A stretch of 64,000 nucleotides of DNA from contig NZ_BOQN01000065.1 in the NCBI RefSeq assembly GCF_018332695.1, positions 53,070 to 117,069 on the forward strand, written 5' to 3'. The notes beneath the pieces are model-generated. The model was given only the letters and a program-made list of their open reading frames with translations. It was not told where the DNA came from and did not search any database. Shown piece by piece: positions 34,023-42,553 of this stretch. A program made the translations under genes and the position numbers. This stretch comes from Paractinoplanes toevensis. GTDB taxonomy: Bacteria > Actinomycetota > Actinomycetes > Mycobacteriales > Micromonosporaceae. Every line of letters starts with the position of its first letter. Position 1 is the stretch's first letter.

Positions 34023-34676
34023 GTGAAGACGCTGACGGTCGACGGGGCCGACCTGGCCTGGGAGAGTGACCGGGCGGTGCTGGCCGGTGTCACGGTCACC
34101 GCGAGGCCGGGGGAGATCCTGGCCATCACCGGCACCTCCGGCGCCGGGAAGACGACGCTGCTCAGCGCGATGGCCGGACTGCTGCGGCCGACGGCCGGCC
34201 AGGTCCTGGTGGACGGCGAGCCGCTGGCCGACCGCGATCACGCGGTCAAGCTGGGCGTGGTGCTGATCCCGCAGGACAACGGTCTCGCCGCGATCCTCAC
34301 CGCCGCCGAGAACATCTCGGTCGCGGTCATCGCGACCGGCGGCACACCGGCCGAGGCCCGCCGCCGCACCGCCGAGGCGCTCGAGCCGCTCGGCCTCTCC
34401 GGCCAGGCCAACCAGCTGATCGAGGAGCTGTCCGGCGGCCAGCAGCAGCGCACGGCGATCGCCCGCGGCCTCGCCCTGCGCGGCGACGTCCTGCTGGCCG
34501 ACGAGATCACCAGCGAACTGGACGCGGCCAACCGTCAGCGCGTCATCGAACTGCTGCGCGCCGAGGCGGCCCGCGGCGCCGCCGTCGTCTTCGCCACCCA
34601 CGATCCGGAGGCGGCCGCGTCCTGCGACCGCGAACTCCACCTGGCCGACGGCGAGGCGATCTGGGCCCGCCCCTGA
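34023..34676 (+). CDS. ABC transporter ATP-binding protein (LolD/MacB-like)
   Basis: The 217-residue ATPase has Walker A GTSGAGKTT (about 39-47), a Q-loop QDN, the signature LSGGQQQR, Walker B VLLADEIT with the catalytic Glu, and the switch His in ATHDPEA. It belongs to the small LolD-like class that pairs with FtsX-type permeases, and it is the last gene of the permease operon. The GTG start follows the permease stop by 4 nt. Confidence 0.93.
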   Translation: MKTLTVDGADLAWESDRAVLAGVTVTARPGEILAITGTSGAGKTTLLSAMAGLLRPTAGQVLVDGEPLADRDHAVKLGVVLIPQDNGLAAILTAAENISVAVIATGGTPAEARRRTAEALEPLGLSGQANQLIEELSGGQQQRTAIARGLALRGDVLLADEITSELDAANRQRVIELLRAEAARGAAVVFATHDPEAAASCDRELHLADGEAIWARP

Positions 34677-34681
34677 GAGTT

Positions 34682-34715
34682 CCGGGCCGGCTCCTCGAAA
34701 GAGGACCCGGCCCGG
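34682..34715. terminator. bidirectional terminator hairpin
   Basis: Two 15-nt arms with a single mismatch close on a GAAA tetraloop (34697-34700). The hairpin lies between the ABC operon and the convergent DUF2690 gene. Confidence 0.7.
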
Positions 34716-34722
34716 GCGGTGA

Positions 34723-35226
34723 TCAGATCCGTCCGACGCAGCTGTCGGATTCGTCGGGCGTCGCCGGTGTGCCCCAGCTGCTGTAAGACCAACAGGCGTT
34801 GTAGTGATCGCCCGAACTGCGGTCGGCGATCATGTAGGTCCACGTCGTCTCGCCGGCGTCGCATGCCGCCGCGTGGTCTCCGGCCAGTCGTTGCCGGGAC
34901 GTCTGCACGCCGTTGGTGAATTGAATGAAGCTGACATACAACGCCGCGGTGGGGTCGGGATAATCGCACGTGGCGCGAGCCCACCAGGCGTCACAGGCGG
35001 ACGAATAGCGCATCGCCACCGTCACGCGATCGGAACTGTAGACATTTCCCTTGCTGACGGCGTCGGAACTGCAGCCCATGGTCTGTGGGTCGCGTCCCGC
35101 GCAGGAGCTGCCGGAACAGCTGGCCGCGAGGCTGGCCTGGGCCGGGACCAGGCTGAGCCCGATCGCCACGATGGCCAGGACGGCGAATGCAGCGGCCCGG
35201 CCGAACAGTGAACGTACTAGTGACAT
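34723..35226 (-). CDS. secreted DUF2690-family protein
   Basis: The 167-residue protein has a signal peptide (MSLVRSLFGRAAAFAVLAIV up to about ASLAAS). Its mature domain is rich in cysteine with the DUF2690 pattern (CAGRDPQTMGCSSDAVS near the start, VAMRYSSACDAWWARATCD, and a late ACWSYSSW). Such proteins are exported in actinobacteria, often near regulators with a helix-turn-helix; their role is unknown. The ATG at 35226 is chosen because GGGGAG lies 8 nt upstream; the ATG at 35232 would be only 2 nt away from it. Confidence 0.8.
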   Translation of the reverse strand: MSLVRSLFGRAAAFAVLAIVAIGLSLVPAQASLAASCSGSSCAGRDPQTMGCSSDAVSKGNVYSSDRVTVAMRYSSACDAWWARATCDYPDPTAALYVSFIQFTNGVQTSRQRLAGDHAAACDAGETTWTYMIADRSSGDHYNACWSYSSWGTPATPDESDSCVGRI

Positions 35227-35301
35227 ATTCATTTCTCCCCGTTAGCCAATGGAATCGCTCGCATTGACGAACGTCAGGCTAGCATCGGGGATTAAGAGGC
35301 G

Positions 35302-36144
35302 CTAGGCGACGTTTTCGGTGCCGCCCGGAACGAGGGTTACCTCGCCGTCGACGTGCTGCACGGTGAACAGCGTGCCGGGCGGGTAACTGCCCAGCACTTC
35401 GGGTGGCAGCTGCACCGTGCCGTCGCCGGCGACCACGGCGAAGTCCTGCCCGTCGCGGCCCTCGGCCCCCACCCGGCCGTCGCGGATCGTCACCGCGCGG
35501 CCCAGCCGGGCGCCGACCTCGTTGTCGTGGGTCACCACCACGATCGTGGTCTGCCGCTCGGCGTTCACCGTCTCCATCGCGGCCAGCACCTCGTCGCGGC
35601 CGGCCGTGTCGAGGCGGCTGGTGGGCTCGTCGACCAGCAGCAGGCCGGGGCCGGTGGCGATGCCGACCGCCAGGGCCGCGCGCTGGCGGCCGCCGGGGGT
35701 GAGGTCGGAGAGGCGCTGGCGGCCCTGGCCGGGCAGGCCGACCAGGTCGAGGATGCGGTCGGGGTCGTCCAGCTTGATGCCGCGGGTGTGCGCGGCGCGG
35801 CGCTGGGCCAGCCAGATGTTGCGGTGCAGCGATGCGTACGGCAGGAGGTTGCGGGACGCGCCCTGCAGGACCACGCCGATCTCGGTGCCGCGCAGCCGGG
35901 AGATCTCGCCGTCGGAGAGCTTGCCCATGTCGTAGGTGCCGATGTTGATGCGGCCGGCCGACGGCCGCATCAGGCCGGCCAGCAGCGCGATCAGCGTCGA
36001 CTTGCCGGAACCGGACGGGCCGACCAGCGCGATCGTCTCGCCGGGCGCGATGGAGAGGTCGACGCCGGCCAGGGCGACGACGTCACCGGCCTCGGCCCGG
36101 TAGATGTGCACCACCCGGCGGCAGGCCACGGCAAGTCCGTTCAT
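35302..36144 (-). CDS. ABC transporter ATP-binding protein with variant signature motif
   Basis: The 280-residue ATPase has Walker A GPSGSGKST, Walker B LLLVDEPTS and the switch His in VTHDNEVG. The family signature is LTPGGRQRAALA in place of LSGGQ, which is unusual and may lower ATP turnover. The Q-loop (VLQGASRNLLPY) is intact. A C-terminal extension of about 50 residues follows the core. No permease gene adjoins it, so it may work with the FtsX-like permeases upstream or with distant partners. A TAGTTT element lies 6 nt before the ATG. Confidence 0.87.
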   Translation of the reverse strand: MNGLAVACRRVVHIYRAEAGDVVALAGVDLSIAPGETIALVGPSGSGKSTLIALLAGLMRPSAGRINIGTYDMGKLSDGEISRLRGTEIGVVLQGASRNLLPYASLHRNIWLAQRRAAHTRGIKLDDPDRILDLVGLPGQGRQRLSDLTPGGRQRAALAVGIATGPGLLLVDEPTSRLDTAGRDEVLAAMETVNAERQTTIVVVTHDNEVGARLGRAVTIRDGRVGAEGRDGQDFAVVAGDGTVQLPPEVLGSYPPGTLFTVQHVDGEVTLVPGGTENVA

Positions 36145-36150
36145 GGGCTC

Positions 36151-36156
36151 AAACTA
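36151..36156 (-). promoter_or_regulatory. -10 element of the ABC ATPase gene
   Basis: TAGTTT on the minus strand is 6 nt before the ATG at 36144, which implies a leaderless transcript. Confidence 0.4.
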
Positions 36157-36302
36157 GCGAAGATCCGGTGATCGTGACGACCCCCGCCGGGTCCTACCCT
36201 GCCCATCGCGTACAAAAAAGGCAGCCGCCGCCGGACCGCTCGCCGGAGGCGGGAACCGCGGCGGAACCAACGGTCGCTGGTAAGTGTCCGGTGAGATGCT
36301 TT

Positions 36303-36308
36303 TAGGGT
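36303..36308 (+). promoter_or_regulatory. -10 element of the PRPP synthetase gene
   Basis: TAGGGT is 7 nt before the GTG at 36316. This favours that start over the GTG at 36307, which overlaps the element. Confidence 0.4.
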
Positions 36309-36315
36309 GTTCCCC

Positions 36316-37254
36316 GTGCGTGACATCGCCGTATTCTCCGGATCCGCCCACCCCGAACTGGCCGCCGAGATCTGCCTGCACCTGGGCGTCCCGCTGGCGC
36401 CGACCAAGACCTCCCGGTTCGCCAACGACTGCATCGAGGTGCAGCTGCAGGGCAACTGCCGGGAGAAGGACGTCTTCCTGATCCAGCCGCTGGTTCCGCC
36501 GACCCAGGAAAATCTGGTCGAGCTGCTGTTCATGCTCAACGCCGCGCGCGGTGCCAGCGCCGGCCGGATCACCGTGGTGCTGCCGCACTACGCGTACGCC
36601 CGCAGCGACAAGAAGGACGCCCCGCGCATCTCGATCGGTGGCCGCCTGGTCGCCGATCTGCTCACCACGGCCGGCGCCGATCGGGTGCTGGCCATGACCC
36701 TGCACTCACCGCAGGTGCACGGCTTCTTCGGCATCCCGGTCGACCATCTGCACGCGCTGCGTGAGCTGGCCGAGCACTTCCGCGGCTACGACCTGAGCAA
36801 CACCGTGGTGGTCTCGCCCGATCTGGGCAACGCGAAGGAGGCGGCGGCCTTCGCCCGCCTGCTCGACGTCGAGGTCGCCGCGGGGGCGAAGCAGCGCTTC
36901 GCCGACGACAAGGTCGTGATCAGTACGGTGATCGGCGACGTCACCGACCGGGACGTGATCGTGCTGGACGACGAGATCGCCAAGGGCAGCACGGTGTTCG
37001 AGCTGCTCGCCCGGCTGCGCGAGCGGAACGTCCGCAGCGTCCGGGTGGCGTGCACGCACGGGTTGTTCTCCGGTGACGCGATCAAGCGGCTCTCCGAGGA
37101 GAAGGAGATCGAAGAGATCGTCTGCACCAACACGGTGCCGATCCCGGCCGAGAACCACACGGAGAAACTGACCGTCCTGTCGGTGGCGCCGGCGCTCGCC
37201 GAGGCGATGCGCCGCATCCACAACGGTGAATCGGTCAGCGCGCTGTTCGCTTGA
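36316..37254 (+). CDS. prs: ribose-phosphate pyrophosphokinase, divergent type
   Basis: The protein of about 312 residues makes PRPP from ribose 5-phosphate and ATP. It carries the family core: VFSGSAHPELA at the N-terminus, the catalytic flexible loop region YAYARSDKKDAPRISIGGRL, LHSPQVHGFF, and a ribose-phosphate-binding loop VIVLDDEIAKGST. The last two differ from the classical YARQDR and VDDMIDTGGT motifs, so this may be a second, divergent Prs rather than the housekeeping one. The start at 36316 is chosen from the -10 spacing. Confidence 0.85.
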   Translation: MRDIAVFSGSAHPELAAEICLHLGVPLAPTKTSRFANDCIEVQLQGNCREKDVFLIQPLVPPTQENLVELLFMLNAARGASAGRITVVLPHYAYARSDKKDAPRISIGGRLVADLLTTAGADRVLAMTLHSPQVHGFFGIPVDHLHALRELAEHFRGYDLSNTVVVSPDLGNAKEAAAFARLLDVEVAAGAKQRFADDKVVISTVIGDVTDRDVIVLDDEIAKGSTVFELLARLRERNVRSVRVACTHGLFSGDAIKRLSEEKEIEEIVCTNTVPIPAENHTEKLTVLSVAPALAEAMRRIHNGESVSALFA

Positions 37255-37266
37255 GGTTTTTGGGGT

Positions 37267-37302
37267 GAGCGGGGGTTGGGGAGGGCGTCCCGACCCCCGC
37301 TC
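37267..37302 (+). terminator. terminator-like hairpin after prs
   Basis: GAGCGGGGGT pairs with ACCCCCGCTC, continued inward by a T-G wobble and GGG/CCC, with an 8-nt loop. It lies 12 nt past the prs stop. Confidence 0.55.
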
Positions 37303-37390
37303 CAGTCCATGTGGACGGATTGGTGTCTTACGGAACCGGTGTCACGCGAGAGTTCTGGGTGGGTCTCCCTTCATTCGTGGGGATCAATAC

Positions 37391-37404
37391 TGGGAGCGCT
37401 CCCA
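37391..37404. promoter_or_regulatory. CebR-type cellulose-utilisation operator, perfect 14-bp palindrome
   Basis: TGGGAGCGCTCCCA matches exactly the published CebR/CelR box of streptomycetes and Thermobifida, bound by a LacI-family repressor and released by cello-oligosaccharides. It lies 41 bp past the stop of the LPMO gene, not in front of any intact gene. Confidence 0.75.
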
Positions 37405-37445
37405 AACGACTCTAGCGGGCCGCCGGGGAGTTGAGAAGGGCTGCC

Positions 37446-38546
37446 TCAGGTCGTCGCTGTACAGGTGACCGTCGGAGTGGCCGCCGCGCCCGAGGCGAGG
37501 AAGCCGAAGGTGGTGCTGCCACCGGCACTCAACGCGCCGTTGTAGGTGGCATTCGTCGACGTCAGCACGTTGCCGCTGACCGTCGAGGTGGCGTTCCAGG
37601 TCTGCTGGATGCTCGGCGCACTCGGGAAGGTGAGGCGTGCCGTCCAGCTCTTGATCGGCGCCGATCCCGCCGTGACCACGACCGTGCCCTGGTAGCCACC
37701 GGACCACTGGCTGGCCAGCTGGTAGGAGGCCGAGCAGGCGCCGGTGGCCGGGGTGGTGGTGGGGGCGGTCGTCGGAACCGTGGTGGGCGCGGTCGTCGGG
37801 GTCGTGGTGGGCGTCGTCGTCGGCGGAGTCGTCGGCGAGGTGGTCGGCGTGGTCGTGCTGCCGCCGCCACCGAAGTCCACGTCGCTGCACCAGTAGTACG
37901 ACTGGTCCAGGTGGCTGGCCTGCCAGATCGTGTAGATCATGGCCCGGCCGGTGCGGCCGCTCAGCGACACCGGGATGTTCAGCTGCACGCCGCCGGTCAC
38001 CGTGGTCCACTGCGAGGCCGGCGTGTTGCCGACCACCGCGACCCGGGTGAGGTCCGACCACTTGAGGGCGGTCGTCGCCGGGTTGAAGCCCGGATTCGTG
38101 ACGTAGACCCACAGGTAGTCGGCGCCGTGCAGCGCCTGGTCGAAGACCTGGACGGTGAAGTTGTTGCTGATCGTGGTGGCCTTCCAGTCACCGACCGTGT
38201 CCAGCGCGTTGTAGCGGCCGCTCTGCGTGTGGCCGGCGCTGCACAACTGACCGTCCGGAATGGCTCCCTGGTGGTTGCCGGCGACGCCCTCCCGGAAGAG
38301 GCCGTTCCAGTTCCACATCGCTTGGGGGTCGGCCTGCCAGGCCTGCCAGCACATCGGGTCCAAGGTGGCCATGGTCGGGTCCTGGAACTTGTCACCCCAG
38401 CGCGACCAGCAGCCGTAGTTGCGGGAGGCGGGGCTGATGACATTGCCGTGCGCGGATGCCGGACCGACCGGGATGGCGACGGCGAAGGCGGCGGTGAGCA
38501 CGCCGGCGAGGACGCCGACGAGCAGGCGCATGCGTTTTCTGGACAT
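37446..38546 (-). CDS. AA10 lytic polysaccharide monooxygenase with C-terminal CBM2
   Basis: The 366-residue secreted enzyme has a signal peptide cut at ASA-HGNV, so mature His1 is residue 33. Together with His140 (DQALHGADYLWVY) this forms the copper histidine brace. The AA10 core ends near residue 226 (YYWCSDVDF). A Thr/Pro linker of about 40 residues leads to a cellulose-binding CBM2 (CSASYQLASQWSGGYQGTVV). It should cleave crystalline cellulose or chitin by oxidation outside the cell; the CBM2 favours cellulose. A CebR-type operator lies at its 3' side and a 16-bp palindrome at its 5' side. Confidence 0.93.
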   Translation of the reverse strand: MSRKRMRLLVGVLAGVLTAAFAVAIPVGPASAHGNVISPASRNYGCWSRWGDKFQDPTMATLDPMCWQAWQADPQAMWNWNGLFREGVAGNHQGAIPDGQLCSAGHTQSGRYNALDTVGDWKATTISNNFTVQVFDQALHGADYLWVYVTNPGFNPATTALKWSDLTRVAVVGNTPASQWTTVTGGVQLNIPVSLSGRTGRAMIYTIWQASHLDQSYYWCSDVDFGGGGSTTTPTTSPTTPPTTTPTTTPTTAPTTVPTTAPTTTPATGACSASYQLASQWSGGYQGTVVVTAGSAPIKSWTARLTFPSAPSIQQTWNATSTVSGNVLTSTNATYNGALSAGGSTTFGFLASGAAATPTVTCTATT

Positions 38547-38676
38547 GAGGGCTCAGTACTCCGCGGGGATCTCTGGCCTCGGTGGACGAGGCCATGGGGT
38601 CATGGGGGAAGGGTGCGGAGGCTGCCCTCGCCCTCCGCGGCGTGACCCGGCGAGTGACGCCTACCCTCCCTGTTGA

Positions 38677-38692
38677 ATTGACATCTGTCAAT
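38677..38692. promoter_or_regulatory. 16-bp palindrome between LPMO and sirtuin genes
   Basis: ATTGACATCTGTCAAT is a perfect 7+2+7 palindrome, and each arm contains TTGACA, a -35 consensus for one strand. It lies 131 bp from the LPMO start and 110 bp from the sirtuin start. It is likely an operator for one or both genes. Confidence 0.55.
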
Positions 38693-38801
38693 AATGAACG
38701 GCTCGTGTCGTACACCCTCGGGGGACCGGGGGACGCGCGGGCGTGCGGCCGTGCGGAACAATGCCCGCGATACGGCCGTACGGGCGAGGAGGGTCATTCA
38801 C

Positions 38802-39551
38802 ATGCCGGAACGCGACGCCGCGGACCTGCTGCGCGACGCCAAACGGGTCGTGGTCTTCACGGGCGCCGGGATGTCCGCCGAGAGCGGCGTGCCCACCTTC
38901 CGGGACTCGCTGACCGGACTCTGGGCGCGCTTCGACCCCCAGGCACTCGCCACCCCGGAGGCGTTCGAGGCCGACCCGGCCCTGGTCTGGGGGTGGTACG
39001 AGTGGCGCCGCGCCGAGGTGGAACGGGTCGCACCCAATGCCGGGCACCGGGCCGTGGTCGCGATCGCCAACCGCGTCGCCAGCACCGTCGTGATCACTCA
39101 GAACATCGACGACCTGCACGAACGGGCCGGCTCGGAGGAGGTCGTCCACCTGCACGGCAGCCTGTTCGAGCCGCGCTGCTCGGGCTGTGGCCGACCGGCG
39201 GAGACCGGCGACCGGCCCGCCGAGGGTGGCCCGGTCCCGCCGCCCGTCTGCGGTGACTGCGGCGCCGACGTACGCCCCGGCGTCGTCTGGTTCGGTGAGC
39301 AGTTGCCGGTCAACGCTCTGTCGGCCGCCGCCGAGGCCGCTTTCGACTGCGACCTGCTGCTGACCATCGGCACCTCCGGCATGGTCTACCCCGCCGCCGA
39401 GATCCCCTACGTCGCCGACCGGGCCGGCGCGAAGGTCATCCAGATCAACCCCGAGGCCACCGCGCTCGACTCGGTGGCCGCCGTCAGCCTGCGCGGTCCG
39501 GCTGCCCAGGTCCTGCCCGATCTGGTGGCAAAAGCATGGGGTGGCCGATGA
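38802..39551 (+). CDS. cobB: Sir2-family NAD-dependent protein deacylase
   Basis: The 249-residue sirtuin has the NAD motif GAGMSAESGVPTFRD, TQNIDDLHERAG, the catalytic His in HLHGSLFE, and two Cys pairs (CSGCG and CGDCG) for zinc. The WYEWR motif near residue 65 corresponds to the Tyr-x-x-Arg of class III sirtuins that prefer succinyl or malonyl lysine, so desuccinylase activity is likely. The ATG at 38802 has GAGGAGGG about 8 nt upstream; an earlier frame start is less likely. Confidence 0.92.
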   Translation: MPERDAADLLRDAKRVVVFTGAGMSAESGVPTFRDSLTGLWARFDPQALATPEAFEADPALVWGWYEWRRAEVERVAPNAGHRAVVAIANRVASTVVITQNIDDLHERAGSEEVVHLHGSLFEPRCSGCGRPAETGDRPAEGGPVPPPVCGDCGADVRPGVVWFGEQLPVNALSAAAEAAFDCDLLLTIGTSGMVYPAAEIPYVADRAGAKVIQINPEATALDSVAAVSLRGPAAQVLPDLVAKAWGGR

Positions 39552-39678
39552 TCGGGCCGCAAGGTTTCCGGGCGTCGGGTTAGCGACGGAGGACGTCAGC
39601 ATGGTCATGACGTTCGCCTTCGATGCATCGGCACCAGGTGTCGCCTATTGGACGTCGTAGCGTAGGCGCTCTTGCGCG

Positions 39679-39684
39679 TAGCGT
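39679..39684 (+). promoter_or_regulatory. -10 element of the phosphoesterase gene
   Basis: TAGCGT is 7 nt before the ATG at 39692 and fits leaderless transcription. Confidence 0.4.
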
Positions 39685-39691
39685 CAGCGCC

Positions 39692-40429
39692 ATGGGCCTA
39701 TTTGCGCACGTCAGTGATGTTCATATCGACGCGGGGGAGCGCAGTGTCAAGCGCGCCGGCCGGGTCTTCCGCTACCTGGCCGAGTTGCCGACGCCGCCCG
39801 ACGCGGTGATCGTCACGGGGGACCTCGCCGATCATGGCGCCGAGTCGGAGTACGAACGGCTTCGTGAACTCGTCGACCTGCCCGTCCCGGTGCTCTGGTG
39901 CCCCGGTAACCACGACGCCCGCGAGCCCTACCGTAAGGCGCTGCTCGGCGAAGCACCCGACGCCCGGCCGATCAACCGGGCCTTCGAGATCAACGGCGTA
40001 CTGATCCTGATGCTCGACTCCAGCATCCCGGGGCGCAACGACGGCCTGCTCGCCGACGAGACGCTCGAGTGGCTGGCCGCGGCCCTCGCCAACCAGCCCG
40101 ACCTGCCGACCTTCGTGTGCTTCCACCATCCGCCGGAACCGCTGGGCATACCGTTCATCGACGAGATGCGGCAGTTCGGCACCGAGCGCCTGGCCGCGCT
40201 GGTCGAGCGGCACCCTCAAGTGGTGGCACTGCTCTGCGGGCACGCGCACACCCCGGCCGCGAGCATCTTCGCCGGGCGCCCGATGCTGGTCGCCCCGAGC
40301 ATCACGTCGACGCTGATGCTGCCCTTCGAGACCGACGAGATCATCAACCGCGACCTGCCGCCGATGATCGCGTTCCACCTGCTCGGCGAGGACCGCCGCC
40401 TCACCACCCACTACCGCGTCATTCTCTAG
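39692..40429 (+). CDS. calcineurin-like metallophosphoesterase (CpdA/GpdQ-like)
   Basis: The 245-residue protein carries the complete two-metal set: HVSDVHID, VTGDLADHG, GNHDARE, the FHHPP histidine and CGHAHTP. This pattern is the class III cyclic-nucleotide phosphodiesterase group (CpdA, Rv0805). It should hydrolyse cAMP or related phosphodiesters in the cytoplasm. The start is set by a -10 element 7 nt upstream. Its neighbours are a sirtuin and a hybrid kinase, with no clear operon. Confidence 0.9.
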   Translation: MGLFAHVSDVHIDAGERSVKRAGRVFRYLAELPTPPDAVIVTGDLADHGAESEYERLRELVDLPVPVLWCPGNHDAREPYRKALLGEAPDARPINRAFEINGVLILMLDSSIPGRNDGLLADETLEWLAAALANQPDLPTFVCFHHPPEPLGIPFIDEMRQFGTERLAALVERHPQVVALLCGHAHTPAASIFAGRPMLVAPSITSTLMLPFETDEIINRDLPPMIAFHLLGEDRRLTTHYRVIL

Positions 40430-40491
40430 GCATTGGTTGCAAACCTGGCGAATAGGCCGCACGCATCCCACCAGACACGGATCATGTCGAC

Positions 40492-42513
40492 ATGGGTGTC
40501 ATGGCTTACCCCCTCCGGTACGCACTAGCCGACCTCGCCCTGGCGTTGAGCCGGGTCGCCGACAACTACGCCGAGGTGCGATCCACCGCGGTACGCGCGG
40601 CGGCCGACATGATCGGCGACGGCGCCGGGGTCCAACTTCTACGCGACGACGGCCGGTACGACTCGATCACCTACCGGCACGTCGACGACGAACGATCGGC
40701 GTCGCTGGGCCGGGTGCTCGATCACGTGGGCCAGTTGCCCGACGACGACTTCTCCACCGCCCTCGCCGCGAGCCGGCGGCCGATAGTGCTGGCCGGCGAC
40801 GGAGTGGAACCCCTGGCCGGGGACGAGCACCAGATCCACGCGGCCGTGCTGGTCCCGGTGATCGTCGACAACACCTACTCCGGCTATCTGGTGCTGACCC
40901 GCGAGACGCCGGGCGCGTTCTACTCGACCGCCGAGGTCGAGCTGGCCCGCGACATCGCCGGCGAACTGGCCCTGGCCGTCTCCAGTGCCCGCGCGCTGGA
41001 ACGGCTGCGGGCCAGCGAGGAGCGCTACCGCCGGGTGCTCGAGACCATCCCCGAGGGGGTGCTCCAGCTCGACCCGGACGGCGTCGCGACGTACGCGAAC
41101 GAACCGATGGGCGTGGTCCTCGGCATGCCCCGCCCCCAACTGGTCGGGGTGTCGCTGCGCGGCTTTCTCGACGACCAGGGCCAGAAGGAGCTCACCCGCC
41201 GCCTCGGCGAGTGCGAGCAGGGCCGCTCCACGGTCGGCGCGACCCGGCTCATGCGGGCCGACGGTTCCCGCCGCAGCGTGCGGATGAGCATGATGCCGCT
41301 GATGGACGACCAGTCGAAGTACACCGGCGTGGTCTGCATGGTCACCGACACCACCGATCACATCGACGCCCGCGGCCTCAAGCGCCAACTCGACCACCTG
41401 CGCCGGCTCGACAGTCTCGGCCAGCTGATCGGCGGCATCTCGCACGACTTCAACAACCTGCTCACCGTCGTCGGCGGCTCGGCCGACATGATCCTCACCG
41501 AGGCCGAGGAGGGTTCGCCCCAGCACCGGATGGCCCAGGACATCCTGGAGGCGGTCGGCACCGGCCGTACCCTCACCCATCAGCTGCTGGCCTTCGGCCG
41601 CAGCGAGGGCAACCGCCCCGAGATCATCCCGATCCCCGACCTGCTCACCGACGTGCAATCGCTCTTCAGCCGTACGCTCGGCGAGCACATCGGCCTGGAC
41701 CTGGCGTTCGGGGCCGACGTGTGGCCGGTGCGGGCCGAGCGCGGCCCGCTCGAGCAGGCCCTGGTCAACGTGGCGGCCAACGCCCGCGACGCGATGCTGC
41801 GCGGCGGCATGCTGCGGGTGGCCGCGTCGAACGAGGTGCACGAGCAGGGCGAGCCGCCCGAGGGCGTCCCGACCGGCCGCCTCGTGCACATGGTGATCAC
41901 CGATACCGGCACCGGCATGACCGAAGAGGTACGTCAGCGCGCGCTCGAACCGTTCTTCACCACCCGTCCCACCGCGGCCGGGCTCGGCCTGGCCACCACC
42001 GCCGGCATCGTGCAGGGCATCGGCGGCCACATCGAGCTGGAGTCGCAGCCCCGCCTCGGCACCACGGTCCACCTCTACCTGCCGGCCGCCGAGGAGAAAC
42101 CGGCCTCGGCCGAGGCGCGCCAGTCCCAGGTGATCGGCAACGTCCTGATCGTCGAGGATCAGCCCGAGGTGGCCCAGCTGGTGCAGCGCCTGATCGAACC
42201 GGCCGGCTACGCCATCACGGTGGCCACCGACGCGCTGATGGCGGTGACCCAGGTCGCCGCGGGCGCCCACCCCGACCTGCTGATCACCGACGTGGTGATG
42301 CCGACCATGACCGGCCCGGAGCTGGCCGGGGCCCTGCGCACCCACCAGCCCGACCTGCCGGTTCTCTACATGTCCGGCTACACGGCGGCGTCGCTCGGCC
42401 CGCAGCTGCATCTGGACGACAACAGCATGCTGATCGAGAAGCCGTTCACCCGCTCCACCCTGCTGGGTGCCATCCGCAACCTCTGCGGCCCACAGCCCAC
42501 CCCCGGGGAGTAG
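40492..42513 (+). CDS. hybrid sensor kinase: GAF-PAS-HisKA-HATPase-REC
   Basis: The 673-residue soluble protein starts with a GAF-like domain (about 15-165), then a PAS domain (about 175-290, RVLETIPEGVLQLDPDGVAT). The HisKA domain has phospho-His318 in GGISHDFNNLL. The HATPase domain shows VNVAANARDAM and TDTGTGM. A C-terminal receiver (VLIVEDQPEVAQL) has an Asp in LLITDVVMP near residue 600. It lacks membrane helices, so it senses an internal signal and may pass phosphate to a separate partner. The ATG at 40492 has no clear ribosome site, so the start is less certain. Confidence 0.92.
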   Translation: MGVMAYPLRYALADLALALSRVADNYAEVRSTAVRAAADMIGDGAGVQLLRDDGRYDSITYRHVDDERSASLGRVLDHVGQLPDDDFSTALAASRRPIVLAGDGVEPLAGDEHQIHAAVLVPVIVDNTYSGYLVLTRETPGAFYSTAEVELARDIAGELALAVSSARALERLRASEERYRRVLETIPEGVLQLDPDGVATYANEPMGVVLGMPRPQLVGVSLRGFLDDQGQKELTRRLGECEQGRSTVGATRLMRADGSRRSVRMSMMPLMDDQSKYTGVVCMVTDTTDHIDARGLKRQLDHLRRLDSLGQLIGGISHDFNNLLTVVGGSADMILTEAEEGSPQHRMAQDILEAVGTGRTLTHQLLAFGRSEGNRPEIIPIPDLLTDVQSLFSRTLGEHIGLDLAFGADVWPVRAERGPLEQALVNVAANARDAMLRGGMLRVAASNEVHEQGEPPEGVPTGRLVHMVITDTGTGMTEEVRQRALEPFFTTRPTAAGLGLATTAGIVQGIGGHIELESQPRLGTTVHLYLPAAEEKPASAEARQSQVIGNVLIVEDQPEVAQLVQRLIEPAGYAITVATDALMAVTQVAAGAHPDLLITDVVMPTMTGPELAGALRTHQPDLPVLYMSGYTAASLGPQLHLDDNSMLIEKPFTRSTLLGAIRNLCGPQPTPGE

Positions 42514-42540
42514 CTCAGCCGCCACTCAGTGATCCGCGCC

Positions 42541-42546
42541 TATGGT
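42541..42546 (+). promoter_or_regulatory. -10 element of the DUF998 gene
   Basis: TATGGT is 7 nt before the ATG at 42554. The ATG inside this element (42542) is therefore unlikely to be the start. Confidence 0.4.
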
Positions 42547-42553
42547 TCCGGCC

